Assembly (NCBI GenBank): GCA_004299235.1
Contig: SCQL01000001.1
Coordinates: 1 to 64,000 of the forward strand
Direction of reading: 5' to 3'
DNA length: 64,000 nt
Origin: a bacterium
GTDB taxonomy: Bacteria; Chloroflexota; Dormibacteria; Dormibacterales; Dormibacteraceae
The first letter of the stretch is position 1, and each line of letters opens with the position of its first letter. Of the stretch, positions 41,653 through 51,085 are shown piece after piece. The position numbers and the translations under genes are program-made. The notes beneath the pieces are model-generated. The model searched no databases and was not told the origin of the DNA. It saw only the letters and a program-made list of their open reading frames with translations.

Positions 41653-42434
41653 AGCGCGCCCAGCCAGCGCTCCCGCATGCCGACCAGGATCGCCAGCGAG
41701 ACGGTTAGGAGGATGAGGCTCAAGACGATCGCGCTCTCGGGATGCGTCTCGAGCGCGACGTAGACGGCGATCGGCATCGTCTGCGTCCGCCCCGGGAGAT
41801 TGCCCGCGAAGGTGATCGTGGCGCCGAACTCGCCGAGCGCCCGCGCCCAGCAGAGCACCGCGCCGGAGAAGATCGCCGGCCGCAGCAGCGGGAGCGTGAC
41901 GCGAGCGAACACCATCCAGCCCCCTGCGCCGAGCGCGCGCGCCGCTTCCTCGTAGCGCTGGTCGAGAGAGCGCAGGCCGGCTTCGACCGCGATGACGAGG
42001 AAGGGCATGGCGACGAAGGTCTCCGCGATGACGGCGGCGGCGGTCGTGAAGGGGATCTGGATGCCGAACCCCGCGTAGAGAAGAGAGCCGACCAGGCCGC
42101 GGCGCCCGAAGGCGAGCAGCAGGGCGACCCCTCCGACCACGGGGGGAAGGACCATCGGCAGCGTCGTGAGGGCGCGAAGGAGGTTGCGCAGGGTGCCGTG
42201 CGTCCTGGCCAGGACGAGGGCAAGGGGGATGCCGAGCAGCATGGCGACCGCGGTGGCGGCAAGCGAGCAGAAAAGCGAGAGGCCCAGCGCGGTGAGCGTC
42301 TGGGGGGCGCTGATCGCGCTGATCGCCTGGTTCCAGGGAGCGCGGACGATCAGGCCGGCGAGGGGGAGGACGAAGAGAAGGAGTCCCAGCGCCGCCAGCA
42401 GCTTGAGGGGCGCCGGTACCCGGGTGGAGTTCAC
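41649..42434 (-). CDS. modB: Molybdate ABC transporter permease ModB
   Basis: This 261-residue permease has about five to six helices and the coupling motif EAARALGAGGWMVFARVTLPLLRPAIFSGAVL, followed by ALGEFGATITFAGNLPGRTQTMPIAVY, which identifies the molybdate/tungstate branch. It overlaps modA and modC by four bases each. Confidence 0.95.
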   Translation of the reverse strand: MNSTRVPAPLKLLAALGLLLFVLPLAGLIVRAPWNQAISAISAPQTLTALGLSLFCSLAATAVAMLLGIPLALVLARTHGTLRNLLRALTTLPMVLPPVVGGVALLLAFGRRGLVGSLLYAGFGIQIPFTTAAAVIAETFVAMPFLVIAVEAGLRSLDQRYEEAARALGAGGWMVFARVTLPLLRPAIFSGAVLCWARALGEFGATITFAGNLPGRTQTMPIAVYVALETHPESAIVLSLILLTVSLAILVGMRERWLGAL

Positions 42435-43204
42435 ACTCCTTCGAAGCCGGCCGCTTTCAGGATCGCCTGGCCGCCGGCCGACAGGACGAAGCCGAGGAAC
42501 GCGTTGGCGCCCGAGGGGTTGGAGGCCGACTTGAGGACCGCGATCGGATAGTCGGCGATCACGTTCTGGCCGTCCGGGATCGAAATCCCGTCGACCTGGC
42601 CGCTGGTGGCGATGTCGCTGACGTACACGATCCCCGCATCGGCTTCACCCAGTGCGACCTTGCTCAGCACCCCCGTGACCTGGGGCTCGAGGCTGGCGGG
42701 ATGAACCGTGACGTGCCCCCTGGCCAACGCCTGCTGCGCGTATTTGCCGGCCGGGACGGAAGGATCCGCCAGCACCACGACCAGGCCTGGGCGGGCGAGG
42801 TCGGCGAGGCTGTGGATGCCCTTGGGGTTGCCGCGCTCGACCGCGATCTCAAGCCGGTTATGGGCGAAGACGTGCGACGAGCCCGAGATCAGTCCGCTCG
42901 AATCGACCGTGGCCATGTGCATCACGTCGGCGGAGGCGAACACGTCCGCCTGCGCTCCCTGCGCCAGCTGAGCGGTGAGGGTCTGCGAGCCCGCGTAGTT
43001 GAACGTGGTCGTGATGTTCTGCTGCGCCTGGAGCTGCCTGGCGATCTTGTCGAAAGCGGGTTGCAGGGATGAGGCGGCGAAGACCGTCAGGGTGGACGGC
43101 GAAGGTGTCACGCCGCAAGCGGCCTGCTTGCAGCCGCCGGTCTCGCCGCCGCCACACGCGACCGTCAACGTGCAGGCGAGCAGTGCGATCAGCCCCTTAA
43201 GCAC
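42431..43204 (-). CDS. modA: Molybdate-binding lipoprotein ModA
   Basis: This 257-residue binding protein has a signal peptide with lipobox TVACG (Cys about residue 18). The mature part begins LTVFAASSLQPAFDKIARQL, has the NYAGSQTLTAQLAQGAQADVFASAD ligand segment and ends in the usual SNPSGANAFLGFVLSAGGQAILKAAGF block. It delivers molybdate (or tungstate) to ModBC for molybdenum-cofactor enzymes. Confidence 0.95.
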   Translation of the reverse strand: MLKGLIALLACTLTVACGGGETGGCKQAACGVTPSPSTLTVFAASSLQPAFDKIARQLQAQQNITTTFNYAGSQTLTAQLAQGAQADVFASADVMHMATVDSSGLISGSSHVFAHNRLEIAVERGNPKGIHSLADLARPGLVVVLADPSVPAGKYAQQALARGHVTVHPASLEPQVTGVLSKVALGEADAGIVYVSDIATSGQVDGISIPDGQNVIADYPIAVLKSASNPSGANAFLGFVLSAGGQAILKAAGFEGV

Positions 43205-43592
43205 CGGGCAGCTCCACGCCGACGTTGGTCGACTTCACGACTGCGACGGCCGGCATCCCCGGCTTGAGGTCGAGCTCGTCGACCGCTTCGCGGGTGAGGA
43301 GGGAGACCAGGCGGTGGGGCCCGGCCTGGATCTCGACCTGGGCCGCGACCTTGTCCTTGATGACGCGGGTCACGATGCCGGGAAAGCGATTGCGAGCCGA
43401 TTGGGCGACGAAGACCTCGGGCGCCTGGGCGCGCTTGGGCTTGGCGACTCGAGCGAGGGAAGCGCCGTCGATCAGCCGCTGGCCGCCTGAGCTGCGGACC
43501 GCGAGCAGCCGGCCGTCATCGACCATGCGCCGGACGGTGTCGGCGCCGACCCCGAGCATCTTGGCGGCCTGCCCCAGCCGATAGCTAGGCAT
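43197..43592 (-). CDS. HTH plus TOBE molybdate-responsive regulator
   Basis: This 131-residue protein combines an N-terminal MerR/excisionase-like HTH (SYRLGQAAKMLGVGADTVRRMVDDGRL, residues about 3-45) with a C-terminal Mop/TOBE domain (about 68-131: ARNRFPGIVTRVIKDKVAAQVEIQAGPHRLVSLLTREAVDEL). This is a compact alternative to ModE: oxyanion binding in the TOBE part would control DNA binding. Its stop overlaps modA by eight bases, so it is the first gene of the molybdate operon. Confidence 0.88.
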   Translation of the reverse strand: MPSYRLGQAAKMLGVGADTVRRMVDDGRLLAVRSSGGQRLIDGASLARVAKPKRAQAPEVFVAQSARNRFPGIVTRVIKDKVAAQVEIQAGPHRLVSLLTREAVDELDLKPGMPAVAVVKSTNVGVELPGA

Positions 43593-43792
43593 TCGGCTTC
43601 GAATCCTAGCAGGAGCGAGGTTCGCCTAGCATCTCCCCTGCGACCAGGCACGGCCCCACTTCGCGGGCCCTCCCTTCCCGTTCGGGCCCCTCCCCCAACC
43701 CGACTCACCGTACTCCAGCAGCCTAGGTTCGGCCCAGGTCGAATACCACCCTGCCGGTTAAGGGCACAAAACCCGGCGCGACCTCTGAAGTG

Positions 43793-44221
43793 TCAGGCCG
43801 GGTGGACGAGCTCCAGGCGTGCGGCGCGGTAAAACCAGAACGTGATCAACAGGATCGCCCCGTCGACGGCGAAATTGGCCAGGAAGGCATAGGGAAAGCC
43901 GCCGGACACGAAGAGCACCAGCGAAGTCAGGGAGCTCGATGCCTTGGCCAGCATCAGAAACTGCACCGGCTGGGCCGCGATCTTCACGCCTCGCTGTGCG
44001 ACCCACGAGAACGCCGCCACCAGGACCATGTAGGGCGCGGCCAGCGTCAGCCAGAAATCCTGGCCGGCGTTGAGCGCCACCACCTCGTGCATGCCCAACG
44101 CTCGCGCGCCGGTGTTCAGGACGCGCACGGTCACGTAGGGAAAGACGAGGAAGTCGATCGCGCCCAGCGCGAAGACCACCGCCCACACGCGCAGCAGGAG
44201 CCGGAGTCGTGCCGTCGCCAT
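43793..44221 (-). CDS. Small polytopic membrane protein, unknown function
   Basis: This 142-residue protein has four hydrophobic helices (about 10-28, 55-72, 85-107 and 112-134), and the loops carry few charges. No domain is recognised; the helix spacing is similar to small DoxX-like or DUF4345-type proteins. ATG 44221 sits 22 bases from the divergent GMC oxidoreductase start. Confidence 0.6.
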   Translation of the reverse strand: MATARLRLLLRVWAVVFALGAIDFLVFPYVTVRVLNTGARALGMHEVVALNAGQDFWLTLAAPYMVLVAAFSWVAQRGVKIAAQPVQFLMLAKASSSLTSLVLFVSGGFPYAFLANFAVDGAILLITFWFYRAARLELVHPA

Positions 44222-44243
44222 GGCGCAGCCATAATCGCACGGC

Positions 44244-46154
44244 ATGCCCTTGACGTCCGCGAGACGATCGACCCTGGCCGCGCTGGCGGACGCGATCCTG
44301 CCTGTGGGCGGCGCTCTGAAGCCGGGCGCGGCCGATATCAACGTCGCCGGGCAGATCGACGCCTACCTCGACCGCTGCTCACCCGGCACCCGCCGCACGG
44401 TCGATCTCATGCTGACCGCCTTCAACCTCTCTTCGATCGCGAGCCACCATCTCCGGCCCTTCCGGCAGCTGCCGGCTCCCGCGCGCGAGGCTTACGTCCT
44501 CGGCTGTGAGACCTCGCGCATCCGTCAGCGTCGCGAGACCCTGGTCGCGCTGAGGGCGCTGGTCCTCATGTTCTTCTGCTCGGACGATCGCATCAAGCCG
44601 CTCATCGGCCACGACGCCCAGCCCTTCAAGAAGGTCGAGAGCGATCCCGGCATCGTGCAACTCGCGGTGGAGGAGCCGGAGCGCGGTTTCTACGACACCG
44701 CGGACGTCGTCGTCGTCGGCAGCGGCGCGGGCGGCGCGGTGGCGGCCAGGCACCTGGCTGAAGCCGGCCTCAGGGTGATCGTGCTCGAGGAGGGCGAGCA
44801 CTTCGACCGCCGCGACTTCAGCGGCCCCACAACGGAGCGGTTGCGTCGCTTCTATCGCGGCAACGGGCTCACGTTCACCATCGGGCTGCCCACGATCTCG
44901 CTTCCCATCGGCCGGGGAGTGGGGGGCACGACGCTCATCAACTCCGGTACGTGCTTCCGCACGCCCGATTTCGTCCTCGACGCGTGGGGCATCGACCGCG
45001 AGGAGATGGCGCCGCTGTTCGACGAGGTCGAGAAGATCCTTCACGTCGCGCCCGTCGGGGCCGACATCATGGGCGCCAACGGCGAAGTGATGGACGCGGG
45101 CCGCCGCGAGCTCGGCTACAGCGGCGGCCCCATCCGCCGCAACGCCCGCGGCTGCCATGGCTCCGGCGTGTGCGCCTTCGGTTGTCCGCTCGACGCCAAG
45201 CTGGGCATGCACGTCACCTACCTCCCGCTTGCCGCCCAGGCCGGCGCCCGCATCATCAGCGGCTGCCGCGTCGGCGGGATCGTGATCGAGGATGGGCGAG
45301 CGGTCGGGGTGAAAGGATCGATCCTCGACCCCGAGACGGGCGCCGTGCAGCGTGATGCTCGTTTCGAGGTCCGGGCGAAGTCCGTGGTTCTCGCCGCGGG
45401 TGCCGTTTACACGCCCGTCATGCTCATGCACCAGCGCCTGGCCAATTCGAGCGGCCAGGTCGGCCGCAACCTGCGCATCCACCCTGGCTGCGGCGTGCTG
45501 GGGGTCTTCGACCGCGACCTGCACGCCTGGAAGGGCGTGATGCAGAGTTACTACGTTGACGAGCGGCTGCGTGACGGCATCCTGGTCGAGGCCACGTATC
45601 CGCCTCCTGGGGTCGGCTACAGCACGGGCGGCATCAGCGGTAACGGAACCGATCTCAAGGACATGCTCGCGCGCTACAAGCAGACGGCCGCGGCCGGGCT
45701 GATCATCTCCGACACGGGTACCGGGCGCGTGCGCTCGGCGCCCGGAGCCGGGCTCCTCATCACCTACGACCTCCACCGCAACGACCTGCGCAAGACGCTC
45801 GAAGGCATCAGGCTCGCCGCGGAAATCTACCTGGCCGCGGGAGCGGAAGAGGTCCACACGCTGCTGCCGGGGATGCCCGCGGTGCGCAAGGCGGCAGAGC
45901 TCACCGCCGTCACCGAAGGTCGCTGGACCGCCGCCGACCTGAAGCTCTCCGCCTATCACCCGATGGGCACGTGCCGCATGGGCAAGGACCCGCGGACATC
46001 GGTCGTCGACGAGCACGGCCACGCTCATGACGTACCCGGGCTCGTCATCGCGGACGCGAGCGTGCTGCCGGGCTCGACCTACGTGAATCCGCAGATCACG
46101 ATCATGGCGCTGGCGGCGCGAAGCGCCCAGCGCCTCGCCGCCGAGCTCACCTGA
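44244..46154 (+). CDS. GMC-family FAD-dependent oxidoreductase with an extra N-terminal domain
   Basis: This 636-residue protein has an N-terminal helical segment (about 1-130) resembling the small subunit of gluconate 2-dehydrogenase (RSTLAALADAILP..., LRALVLMFF). The FAD domain follows: VVVVGSGAGGAVAARHLAEAGL (about 153), GRGVGGTTLINSGTCFRTP, and the C-terminal GMC motif HPMGTCRMGKDPRTSVVDEHG with VLPGSTYVNPQITIMALAAR. It probably oxidises an alcohol, sterol or sugar. No signal peptide is obvious. Its stop abuts the stop of the convergent gene. Confidence 0.9.
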   Translation: MPLTSARRSTLAALADAILPVGGALKPGAADINVAGQIDAYLDRCSPGTRRTVDLMLTAFNLSSIASHHLRPFRQLPAPAREAYVLGCETSRIRQRRETLVALRALVLMFFCSDDRIKPLIGHDAQPFKKVESDPGIVQLAVEEPERGFYDTADVVVVGSGAGGAVAARHLAEAGLRVIVLEEGEHFDRRDFSGPTTERLRRFYRGNGLTFTIGLPTISLPIGRGVGGTTLINSGTCFRTPDFVLDAWGIDREEMAPLFDEVEKILHVAPVGADIMGANGEVMDAGRRELGYSGGPIRRNARGCHGSGVCAFGCPLDAKLGMHVTYLPLAAQAGARIISGCRVGGIVIEDGRAVGVKGSILDPETGAVQRDARFEVRAKSVVLAAGAVYTPVMLMHQRLANSSGQVGRNLRIHPGCGVLGVFDRDLHAWKGVMQSYYVDERLRDGILVEATYPPPGVGYSTGGISGNGTDLKDMLARYKQTAAAGLIISDTGTGRVRSAPGAGLLITYDLHRNDLRKTLEGIRLAAEIYLAAGAEEVHTLLPGMPAVRKAAELTAVTEGRWTAADLKLSAYHPMGTCRMGKDPRTSVVDEHGHAHDVPGLVIADASVLPGSTYVNPQITIMALAARSAQRLAAELT

Positions 46155-47129
46155 TCAGGCCAACAGGGGCACCCCGGCCACCGCGGTCTCAGACGCGTAC
46201 TCGAAGGCAGCGGCTGCCGGCCGGCTGATCCGCACCAGCGGTTCGTCGTGGCGCGTGAGCCGCAGCGAAAGGTCGGCGACCTCGGTGTGGTAACAGAATC
46301 GCGTGCCGCCCCGAGGATCCGTGTACGTCACACCGATGAGGTCTTCCCGCCTCGGCCTCACGGTCACGCTGAGCTCCCGTTCGCCGAGCCGGGCATGCGC
46401 CGTCCACGACTCCGGCGAGATGGGTCCGCGTGTCCGCAGCACCCGGATCGGCCCGTTGAAAAGGAAGCGGTGGTCTCGGGCGTGGGCGCCAACCGCCGTC
46501 CCGACGAGGACGCGCCCCAACCGCGACCGCACCCGCGACGTCGCGCCGTCGAGCCAGAAGTCGTCGCCCGCGGCAAAGCCCCAATTCCACTCCAGCGCAT
46601 GGCTCGAGCCCCACGTGTGCTGCTGACCGCCGGGCGCGTGCTCGAGGTGGTGCGTCTGCCCGTTGATCTCGATCGTGCCCGAAATCCTCAGCGCCGGCTG
46701 CACCCCGATGTTGGCGACGGTCGACAGCATCTGCCAGCCTGGGCGCAGAAATGGAAAGGGCGGTTCGCGCGAGTCCCAACGCAGGTCCCAGCGCGCACTG
46801 CCGCGCTCGCTGTGAAGCTGGCCCGAGCATCCATTCCGCATCATCAGCGCACCGTTGAGTCGCAGCACAAACGGCCGTGATTCAACCCGCAGCGCCCGCA
46901 GCGGGAAGACCACCTTGGCTCCCCAGTTGGCGCCGGGGTCGTCGTGATCGAAGCTGAACGCCCACAGCGCTGAATGCGCCTGGGCATCGACTCCGGGCGC
47001 CGGGTTGAGAGTCGAATACCGGATCCAGTAGCCGCGCCGCTGCGCCGGCTCGGCCACCGTCACGTACCAGGCCTCGTAAGTCCCGGTCCGATCCTGACAG
47101 CGAGCGGCGTTGGCCGCATCCGGATTCAT
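46155..47129 (-). CDS. Lipocalin-like (CrtC/AttH-type) protein
   Basis: This 324-residue protein appears all-beta, with paired strands and many Trp/His residues: TYEAWYVTVAEPAQRRGYWIRYS near the start, WEWNWGF-like NWGFAAGDD in the middle, and RFCYHTEVADLSLRL near the end. This pattern resembles the double lipocalin of hydroxyneurosporene synthase/AttH-type proteins, though the match is not close. No signal peptide is visible. It is convergent with the GMC oxidoreductase; the two stops share TGATCA with no spare base. Confidence 0.6.
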   Translation of the reverse strand: MNPDAANAARCQDRTGTYEAWYVTVAEPAQRRGYWIRYSTLNPAPGVDAQAHSALWAFSFDHDDPGANWGAKVVFPLRALRVESRPFVLRLNGALMMRNGCSGQLHSERGSARWDLRWDSREPPFPFLRPGWQMLSTVANIGVQPALRISGTIEINGQTHHLEHAPGGQQHTWGSSHALEWNWGFAAGDDFWLDGATSRVRSRLGRVLVGTAVGAHARDHRFLFNGPIRVLRTRGPISPESWTAHARLGERELSVTVRPRREDLIGVTYTDPRGGTRFCYHTEVADLSLRLTRHDEPLVRISRPAAAAFEYASETAVAGVPLLA

Positions 47130-47204
47130 CTATGACCTGCGCCCTTACGAATTCTTCACATCCGGGTGATGCCATGCCTGGAACGCCCGGATTGAATGGT
47201 GCCC

Positions 47205-48677
47205 ATGAGCCTCGCGGAAAGCCCGGACAAGGTGAGCCCCAAAGCCGTTCCGGCCCGCCGCGGGATCACGCGCCGGCAGGCGCTGGCGGCCGCCCTGGCA
47301 ACCGGCGTTGGCGTCGGCGCCGTCCGCCTGCTGGGCGGTTCCATGCAGAACCTTGCCACGTCGCGATCCGGCTCGGGCACCGACTGGATCTCACCGCTTG
47401 GATCCGAGTCAGCGCGCGTCATGCAGCTGCTGCGCCGCACCAGCTTCGGCTACACCGCGGCTGATCTCGAGGCCGCGCTGGCCGACGGCTTCAGCAGGAC
47501 CGTCGACCGGCTGATCGAGAGCCAGCCCGCGGAGCCACCCGTTCTCGCCGCGGCGGGCACCGCCGGCGGCCGGTTCGCCGTCGCTCAACTGCAGCAGTGG
47601 TGGATCGACCACATGCTCATGACGACGACGCCCTTTGCCGAGCGCATGACGCTCTTCTGGCACGGCCATTTCACGAGCGATTACCGCAAGACCGCCGACG
47701 GCACCTTCATGTACTGGCAGAACCTCACGTGGCGCCGCATGTCGATGACCAACCTGCGCTCGATGCTCATACGGGTCACCACCGACCCGGCGATGCTTCG
47801 CTACCTCGACCTCGCGACCTCGACCGGGCAGAGCCCCAACGAGAACTACTCGCGTGAGCTCATGGAGCTCTTCACGATGGGGCCTGGCAACTTCACGGAA
47901 GAGGACGTGCGGCAGAGCGCCAAGGCGCTGGCCGGATGGCAGCTGCCGCAGCCCGACTCCTACTCGACGGTGACCGTGGACAACGCCAACAAGGTCACCC
48001 GGCGATTGCCGGTCTACACGACCCAGAAACCGGGCGTCTTCAACCCGAGGCGGGCCTACAAAGGGAGCGTCACGTATCTCGGCCGGACCGGTCCACTGGA
48101 CGCGCAGGGGGTCGTCGACCGCATCCTCGCGCAGCCGGCGACGGCGACCTTCATCGCCACCAAAGTGGCCCAGCACTTCGTCACGTCGCGGCCCGACACC
48201 GCCTATGTCCAGGGCCTCGCCGACGCCTTCCGCCGCAGCCAGTACGACATGAAGACCCTGATGCATGCGCTCTTCACGAGCCCGCAGTTCACGGCGGCCC
48301 AGAGCTACCGCACCCTGGTGAAAACGCCGACCGAGTTCATGGTCCACTCGGCAAGGGCTCTGGGTGCAACCGGCCTTTCGAAGCTGGTCGCAGCCGCCGG
48401 CTCGGGCATGGGCCAGGCGCTGTTCGACCCTCCGGACGTCAGCGGATGGCCCAACAACGAGAGCTGGATCTCTTCCAACACGGTGGTCGAGCGCGTCAAC
48501 TTCGTGTCCGCCGCCCTGGGCCAGATCAAAGGCGCACCGCCCTCTGCCTCGGGTGCGCCGCGCACCCACCTCGACGGCGTCCTCAGCCCGCAGACAGCAG
48601 GCCTGTTCAACCAGGCGGCCGACGACCGGGCGCGCTGGTTCGTCCTCCTGGCCTCCCCGGAATTTCAGCTCAAGTAG
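47205..48677 (+). CDS. DUF1800-domain protein with Tat signal
   Basis: This 490-residue exported protein has a twin-arginine signal (RGITRRQALAAALATGVGVGAV). The DUF1800 region covers most of the rest: RRTSFGYTAADLEAALADGF, WWIDHMLMTTTPFAERMTLFWHGHFTSD, NENYSRELMELFTMGPGNFTEEDVRQSAKALAGW, and the terminal VSGWPNNESWISSNTV...RARWFVLLASPEFQLK. The function of DUF1800 is unknown, but it almost always occurs beside DUF1501, as here. It is the first gene of a possible five-gene operon. The start may be ATG 47196. Confidence 0.93.
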   Translation: MSLAESPDKVSPKAVPARRGITRRQALAAALATGVGVGAVRLLGGSMQNLATSRSGSGTDWISPLGSESARVMQLLRRTSFGYTAADLEAALADGFSRTVDRLIESQPAEPPVLAAAGTAGGRFAVAQLQQWWIDHMLMTTTPFAERMTLFWHGHFTSDYRKTADGTFMYWQNLTWRRMSMTNLRSMLIRVTTDPAMLRYLDLATSTGQSPNENYSRELMELFTMGPGNFTEEDVRQSAKALAGWQLPQPDSYSTVTVDNANKVTRRLPVYTTQKPGVFNPRRAYKGSVTYLGRTGPLDAQGVVDRILAQPATATFIATKVAQHFVTSRPDTAYVQGLADAFRRSQYDMKTLMHALFTSPQFTAAQSYRTLVKTPTEFMVHSARALGATGLSKLVAAAGSGMGQALFDPPDVSGWPNNESWISSNTVVERVNFVSAALGQIKGAPPSASGAPRTHLDGVLSPQTAGLFNQAADDRARWFVLLASPEFQLK

Positions 48678-48688
48678 GTGCACGCAAC

Positions 48689-49987
48689 ATGAGTCAAGAG
48701 ATCGGCATCAACCAGCTCAAGCGGCGCGACTTTCTCAAGGCGGGCCTGGTTTTCGGCGCCGGGGCTGCCGGCCTAGCCGCCGGCTACGCCGCCGTGCCCG
48801 ACGCTTTCGCGCGGGCGGTCTACGCCGCCAAGCGGGAGGGCATGACCAACGACAACGTCCTGGTCATGATCCAGCTCGCCGGCGGCAACGATGGACTGCG
48901 CACCGTCGTTCCCCTCGCCGACCCGACTTTGCATGACCTGCGCCCCAAGCTATCCGGGCCGATGGTCTCCCAGGCCCTGCCGCTCGACCACGAGTTCGGC
49001 CTCAATCACAACCTCGGCGGCATCAAGGGTTTGTGGGACAAGGGCAAGGTCGCCATCGTGCAGGGCGTCGGCTATCCGAACCCGACCTTCTCGCACTTCG
49101 AGTCCATTCGCATCTGGGAGACGGGCGATCCGACGCGCCGCCAGGTCGACGGCTGGCTCGGCCGCACGCTTGCCACCGCCTACGACTCCAACGGTCACCC
49201 ACTCACCGGCTGCGCGTGCGGCGCCACCGACGTCCCTGGGGCCTTGCGCGATCTGCAGGCGACCATGACCGTGATCCAGAACCAGAAGACGTTCGGCTTC
49301 ACCGGCGGCAGCGAGGTGGAGGCGGCCGTCGGCGCGCTCTACCAAGGGACGCCCGGCATCTACGGCGCGCTTTTCGACACCGCCATCGCCACCGCGACCG
49401 AGACGATGGCCACCCTGCGGACGTCGGCGGCCGCCTATCAACCGATGGCCGACTACTCGGACAGGGTCAAGCTCGTGTACTCGTCCAAGAACCAGCTCGC
49501 GGCGGCGCTGCAGCTGGCGGCCGAGCTGATCGTCACCGGCACCGGCGTCAAGCTGCTGCACGTCACGCTCGGAGGTTTCGACACGCATTACACCGAGCTC
49601 AACCGCCACGACGACCTGATGGGCTATCTCGACTCCGCGGTTGGCGCTTTCTACCAGGACCTGGCGGCGCACGGCAAGGCGGACAAGGTGCTCATCGCCA
49701 CCTGGTCGGAGTTCGGCCGGCGGCCGAAGGAAAACGCGAGCGGCGGCACCGACCATGGCGCGGCCGCGCCGCTGCTCCTGATCGGCGACCCGGTCAAGGG
49801 CGGGCTCTATGGCGCCGCGCCCAGCCTGACGAGCCTGGACTCCACCGGCAACCTGAAGTACGCGGTGGACTTCCGCTCCGTGTACCAGGAGATCCTGGGC
49901 GGCCACCTGGGCGCCGATTCGGGCGAGGTCCTCGGAGCGACGTACGATCGCGTGCCGTTCCTGCAGGCGCCGGTGGCCGCGGTCTGA
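48689..49987 (+). CDS. DUF1501-domain protein with Tat signal
   Basis: This 432-residue exported protein has a twin-arginine signal (LKRRDFLKAGLVFGAGAAG). The domain belongs to the alkaline-phosphatase/sulfatase-like superfamily: NVLVMIQLAGGNDGLRTVVPLAD near the start, PTFSHFESIRIWETG, the LLHVTLGGFDTH segment, and EFGRRPKENASGGTDHGAAAPLLL, which carry candidate metal ligands. Activity is unknown. It follows the DUF1800 gene by 11 bases and is followed two bases later by the small anchored protein gene. Confidence 0.92.
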   Translation: MSQEIGINQLKRRDFLKAGLVFGAGAAGLAAGYAAVPDAFARAVYAAKREGMTNDNVLVMIQLAGGNDGLRTVVPLADPTLHDLRPKLSGPMVSQALPLDHEFGLNHNLGGIKGLWDKGKVAIVQGVGYPNPTFSHFESIRIWETGDPTRRQVDGWLGRTLATAYDSNGHPLTGCACGATDVPGALRDLQATMTVIQNQKTFGFTGGSEVEAAVGALYQGTPGIYGALFDTAIATATETMATLRTSAAAYQPMADYSDRVKLVYSSKNQLAAALQLAAELIVTGTGVKLLHVTLGGFDTHYTELNRHDDLMGYLDSAVGAFYQDLAAHGKADKVLIATWSEFGRRPKENASGGTDHGAAAPLLLIGDPVKGGLYGAAPSLTSLDSTGNLKYAVDFRSVYQEILGGHLGADSGEVLGATYDRVPFLQAPVAAV

Positions 49988-49989
49988 CC

Positions 49990-50220
49990 GTGCGCGCTCT
50001 CGTCCTCAAAGTCGGTGCGACCGTCCTGACGGTCGCGACGACCATGCTCTCGGCGCTGTACGTGAGCGCCCACCTGAAGAATCCGGCGGCGCCGCTGCAG
50101 CCGCCGGTCCTCACGGCCGGGCCCGGAGCCGGCGTGAACACGCCGGCCGGCACCCTGACGGTCGGACCTTCGGTGCAGCGGAGCGACGTCCAGCCGGTGA
50201 CGTCGACGTATGCCTCGTAA
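49990..50220 (+). CDS. Small membrane-anchored protein downstream of DUF1501
   Basis: This 76-residue protein starts at GTG two bases after the DUF1501 stop. It has one N-terminal helix (VLKVGATVLTVATTMLSALYVSAHL) and a Pro/Gly/Thr-rich external tail with no recognisable motif. Its end overlaps the ApbE start by 11 bases. The linked position between DUF1501 and ApbE suggests a membrane tether or redox-partner role. A consensus ApbE flavinylation motif (D-x-S/T-G-A-S/T) was not seen. Confidence 0.6.
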   Translation: MRALVLKVGATVLTVATTMLSALYVSAHLKNPAAPLQPPVLTAGPGAGVNTPAGTLTVGPSVQRSDVQPVTSTYAS

Positions 50221-51085
50221 CCGCGCGGTCGAGGCGCACCACTTCGAGGCGATGGGCACGAGCTGCAGCCTCTTCGCGGTCGGGCTGACGCGCGGCCGGC
50301 TGCTGGAGGGGGAGTTCTGGGTCCGGCGCCTGGGCGCCCGCCTCACGCGCTTCTCGCCCGACAGCGAGCTCTCGCGACTCAATGCCGCGGCCGGCCGCTG
50401 GACCGGGGTCAGCCCGGAGCTGGAAGCGCTGCTCCGCGAGTCGCTTCGCGCCTATGAGATGAGCGCCGGCCTGGTCAACGTCGGCGTCCTGCCGTCGTTG
50501 CTCGCCATCGGCTACACGCGGTCGCTGGATCTCGGGCCGCCCACCGAACCAAGGATGGGAGCGGCGGGTCCAACCACTCAAGCACCGAGCGTCCCAATTG
50601 TCACGGCGCCGCCCCTGCCGCCGCTGCCGGAAGTGCTGAGCGTGCGGCCGGGTGAGGCCCTCATCAAAGCCGGGTCAGGGGTCGATCTGGGAGGTGTGGC
50701 CAAGGGCTGGATGGCGGACCGTCTGCGCGAGCAGCTGGGGCCGAACGCCCTCGCCAACCTCGGCGGCGACCTCAGCGCGGGCGGGCCCGGACCCCATGGC
50801 GATGGCTGGCCGGTCGGGCTTGCCGGAGTGACGGTGATGCTGCGGGACCGGGGCGCCGCCACCAGCAGCGTCCGCCGCCGCCGTTGGGGCGACCTTCATC
50901 ACCTCATCGACCCGCGCAGCGGCGTGCCGGCACGCACCGGGCTCGAGGAGGTGTCTGTGGTCGCCGATGACGGGTTCGAAGCCGAGGTCGTGGCCAAGAC
51001 CGCGCTCTTGCTCGGACCCGAGCTGGCGGCCACCTACTGCGCCGCCAACGCCCTCGCGTGGTGGCTGAGGGAGGCGGTGAGATGA
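50210..51085 (+). CDS. apbE: FAD:protein FMN transferase (ApbE family)
   Basis: ApbE attaches FMN covalently to Ser/Thr of exported flavoproteins using FAD. The 291-residue protein has the fold's HHFEAMGTSCSLFAVG start, EWVRRLGARLTRFSPDSELSRLNA-like helix, GSGVDLGGVAKGWMADRL central motif, NLGGDLSAGG and HHLIDPRSGVPA. The residues around 110-150 form a Pro-rich insertion absent from standard ApbE. No signal peptide is seen. Its stop overlaps the next gene (ATGA, 51082). Confidence 0.9.
   Translation: MPRNRAVEAHHFEAMGTSCSLFAVGLTRGRLLEGEFWVRRLGARLTRFSPDSELSRLNAAAGRWTGVSPELEALLRESLRAYEMSAGLVNVGVLPSLLAIGYTRSLDLGPPTEPRMGAAGPTTQAPSVPIVTAPPLPPLPEVLSVRPGEALIKAGSGVDLGGVAKGWMADRLREQLGPNALANLGGDLSAGGPGPHGDGWPVGLAGVTVMLRDRGAATSSVRRRRWGDLHHLIDPRSGVPARTGLEEVSVVADDGFEAEVVAKTALLLGPELAATYCAANALAWWLREAVR

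Noticed and set aside
46152..46157. TGATCA shared by two convergent stops as a possible regulatory palindrome
   Set aside because: It is only the two abutting TGA stop codons of convergent genes.
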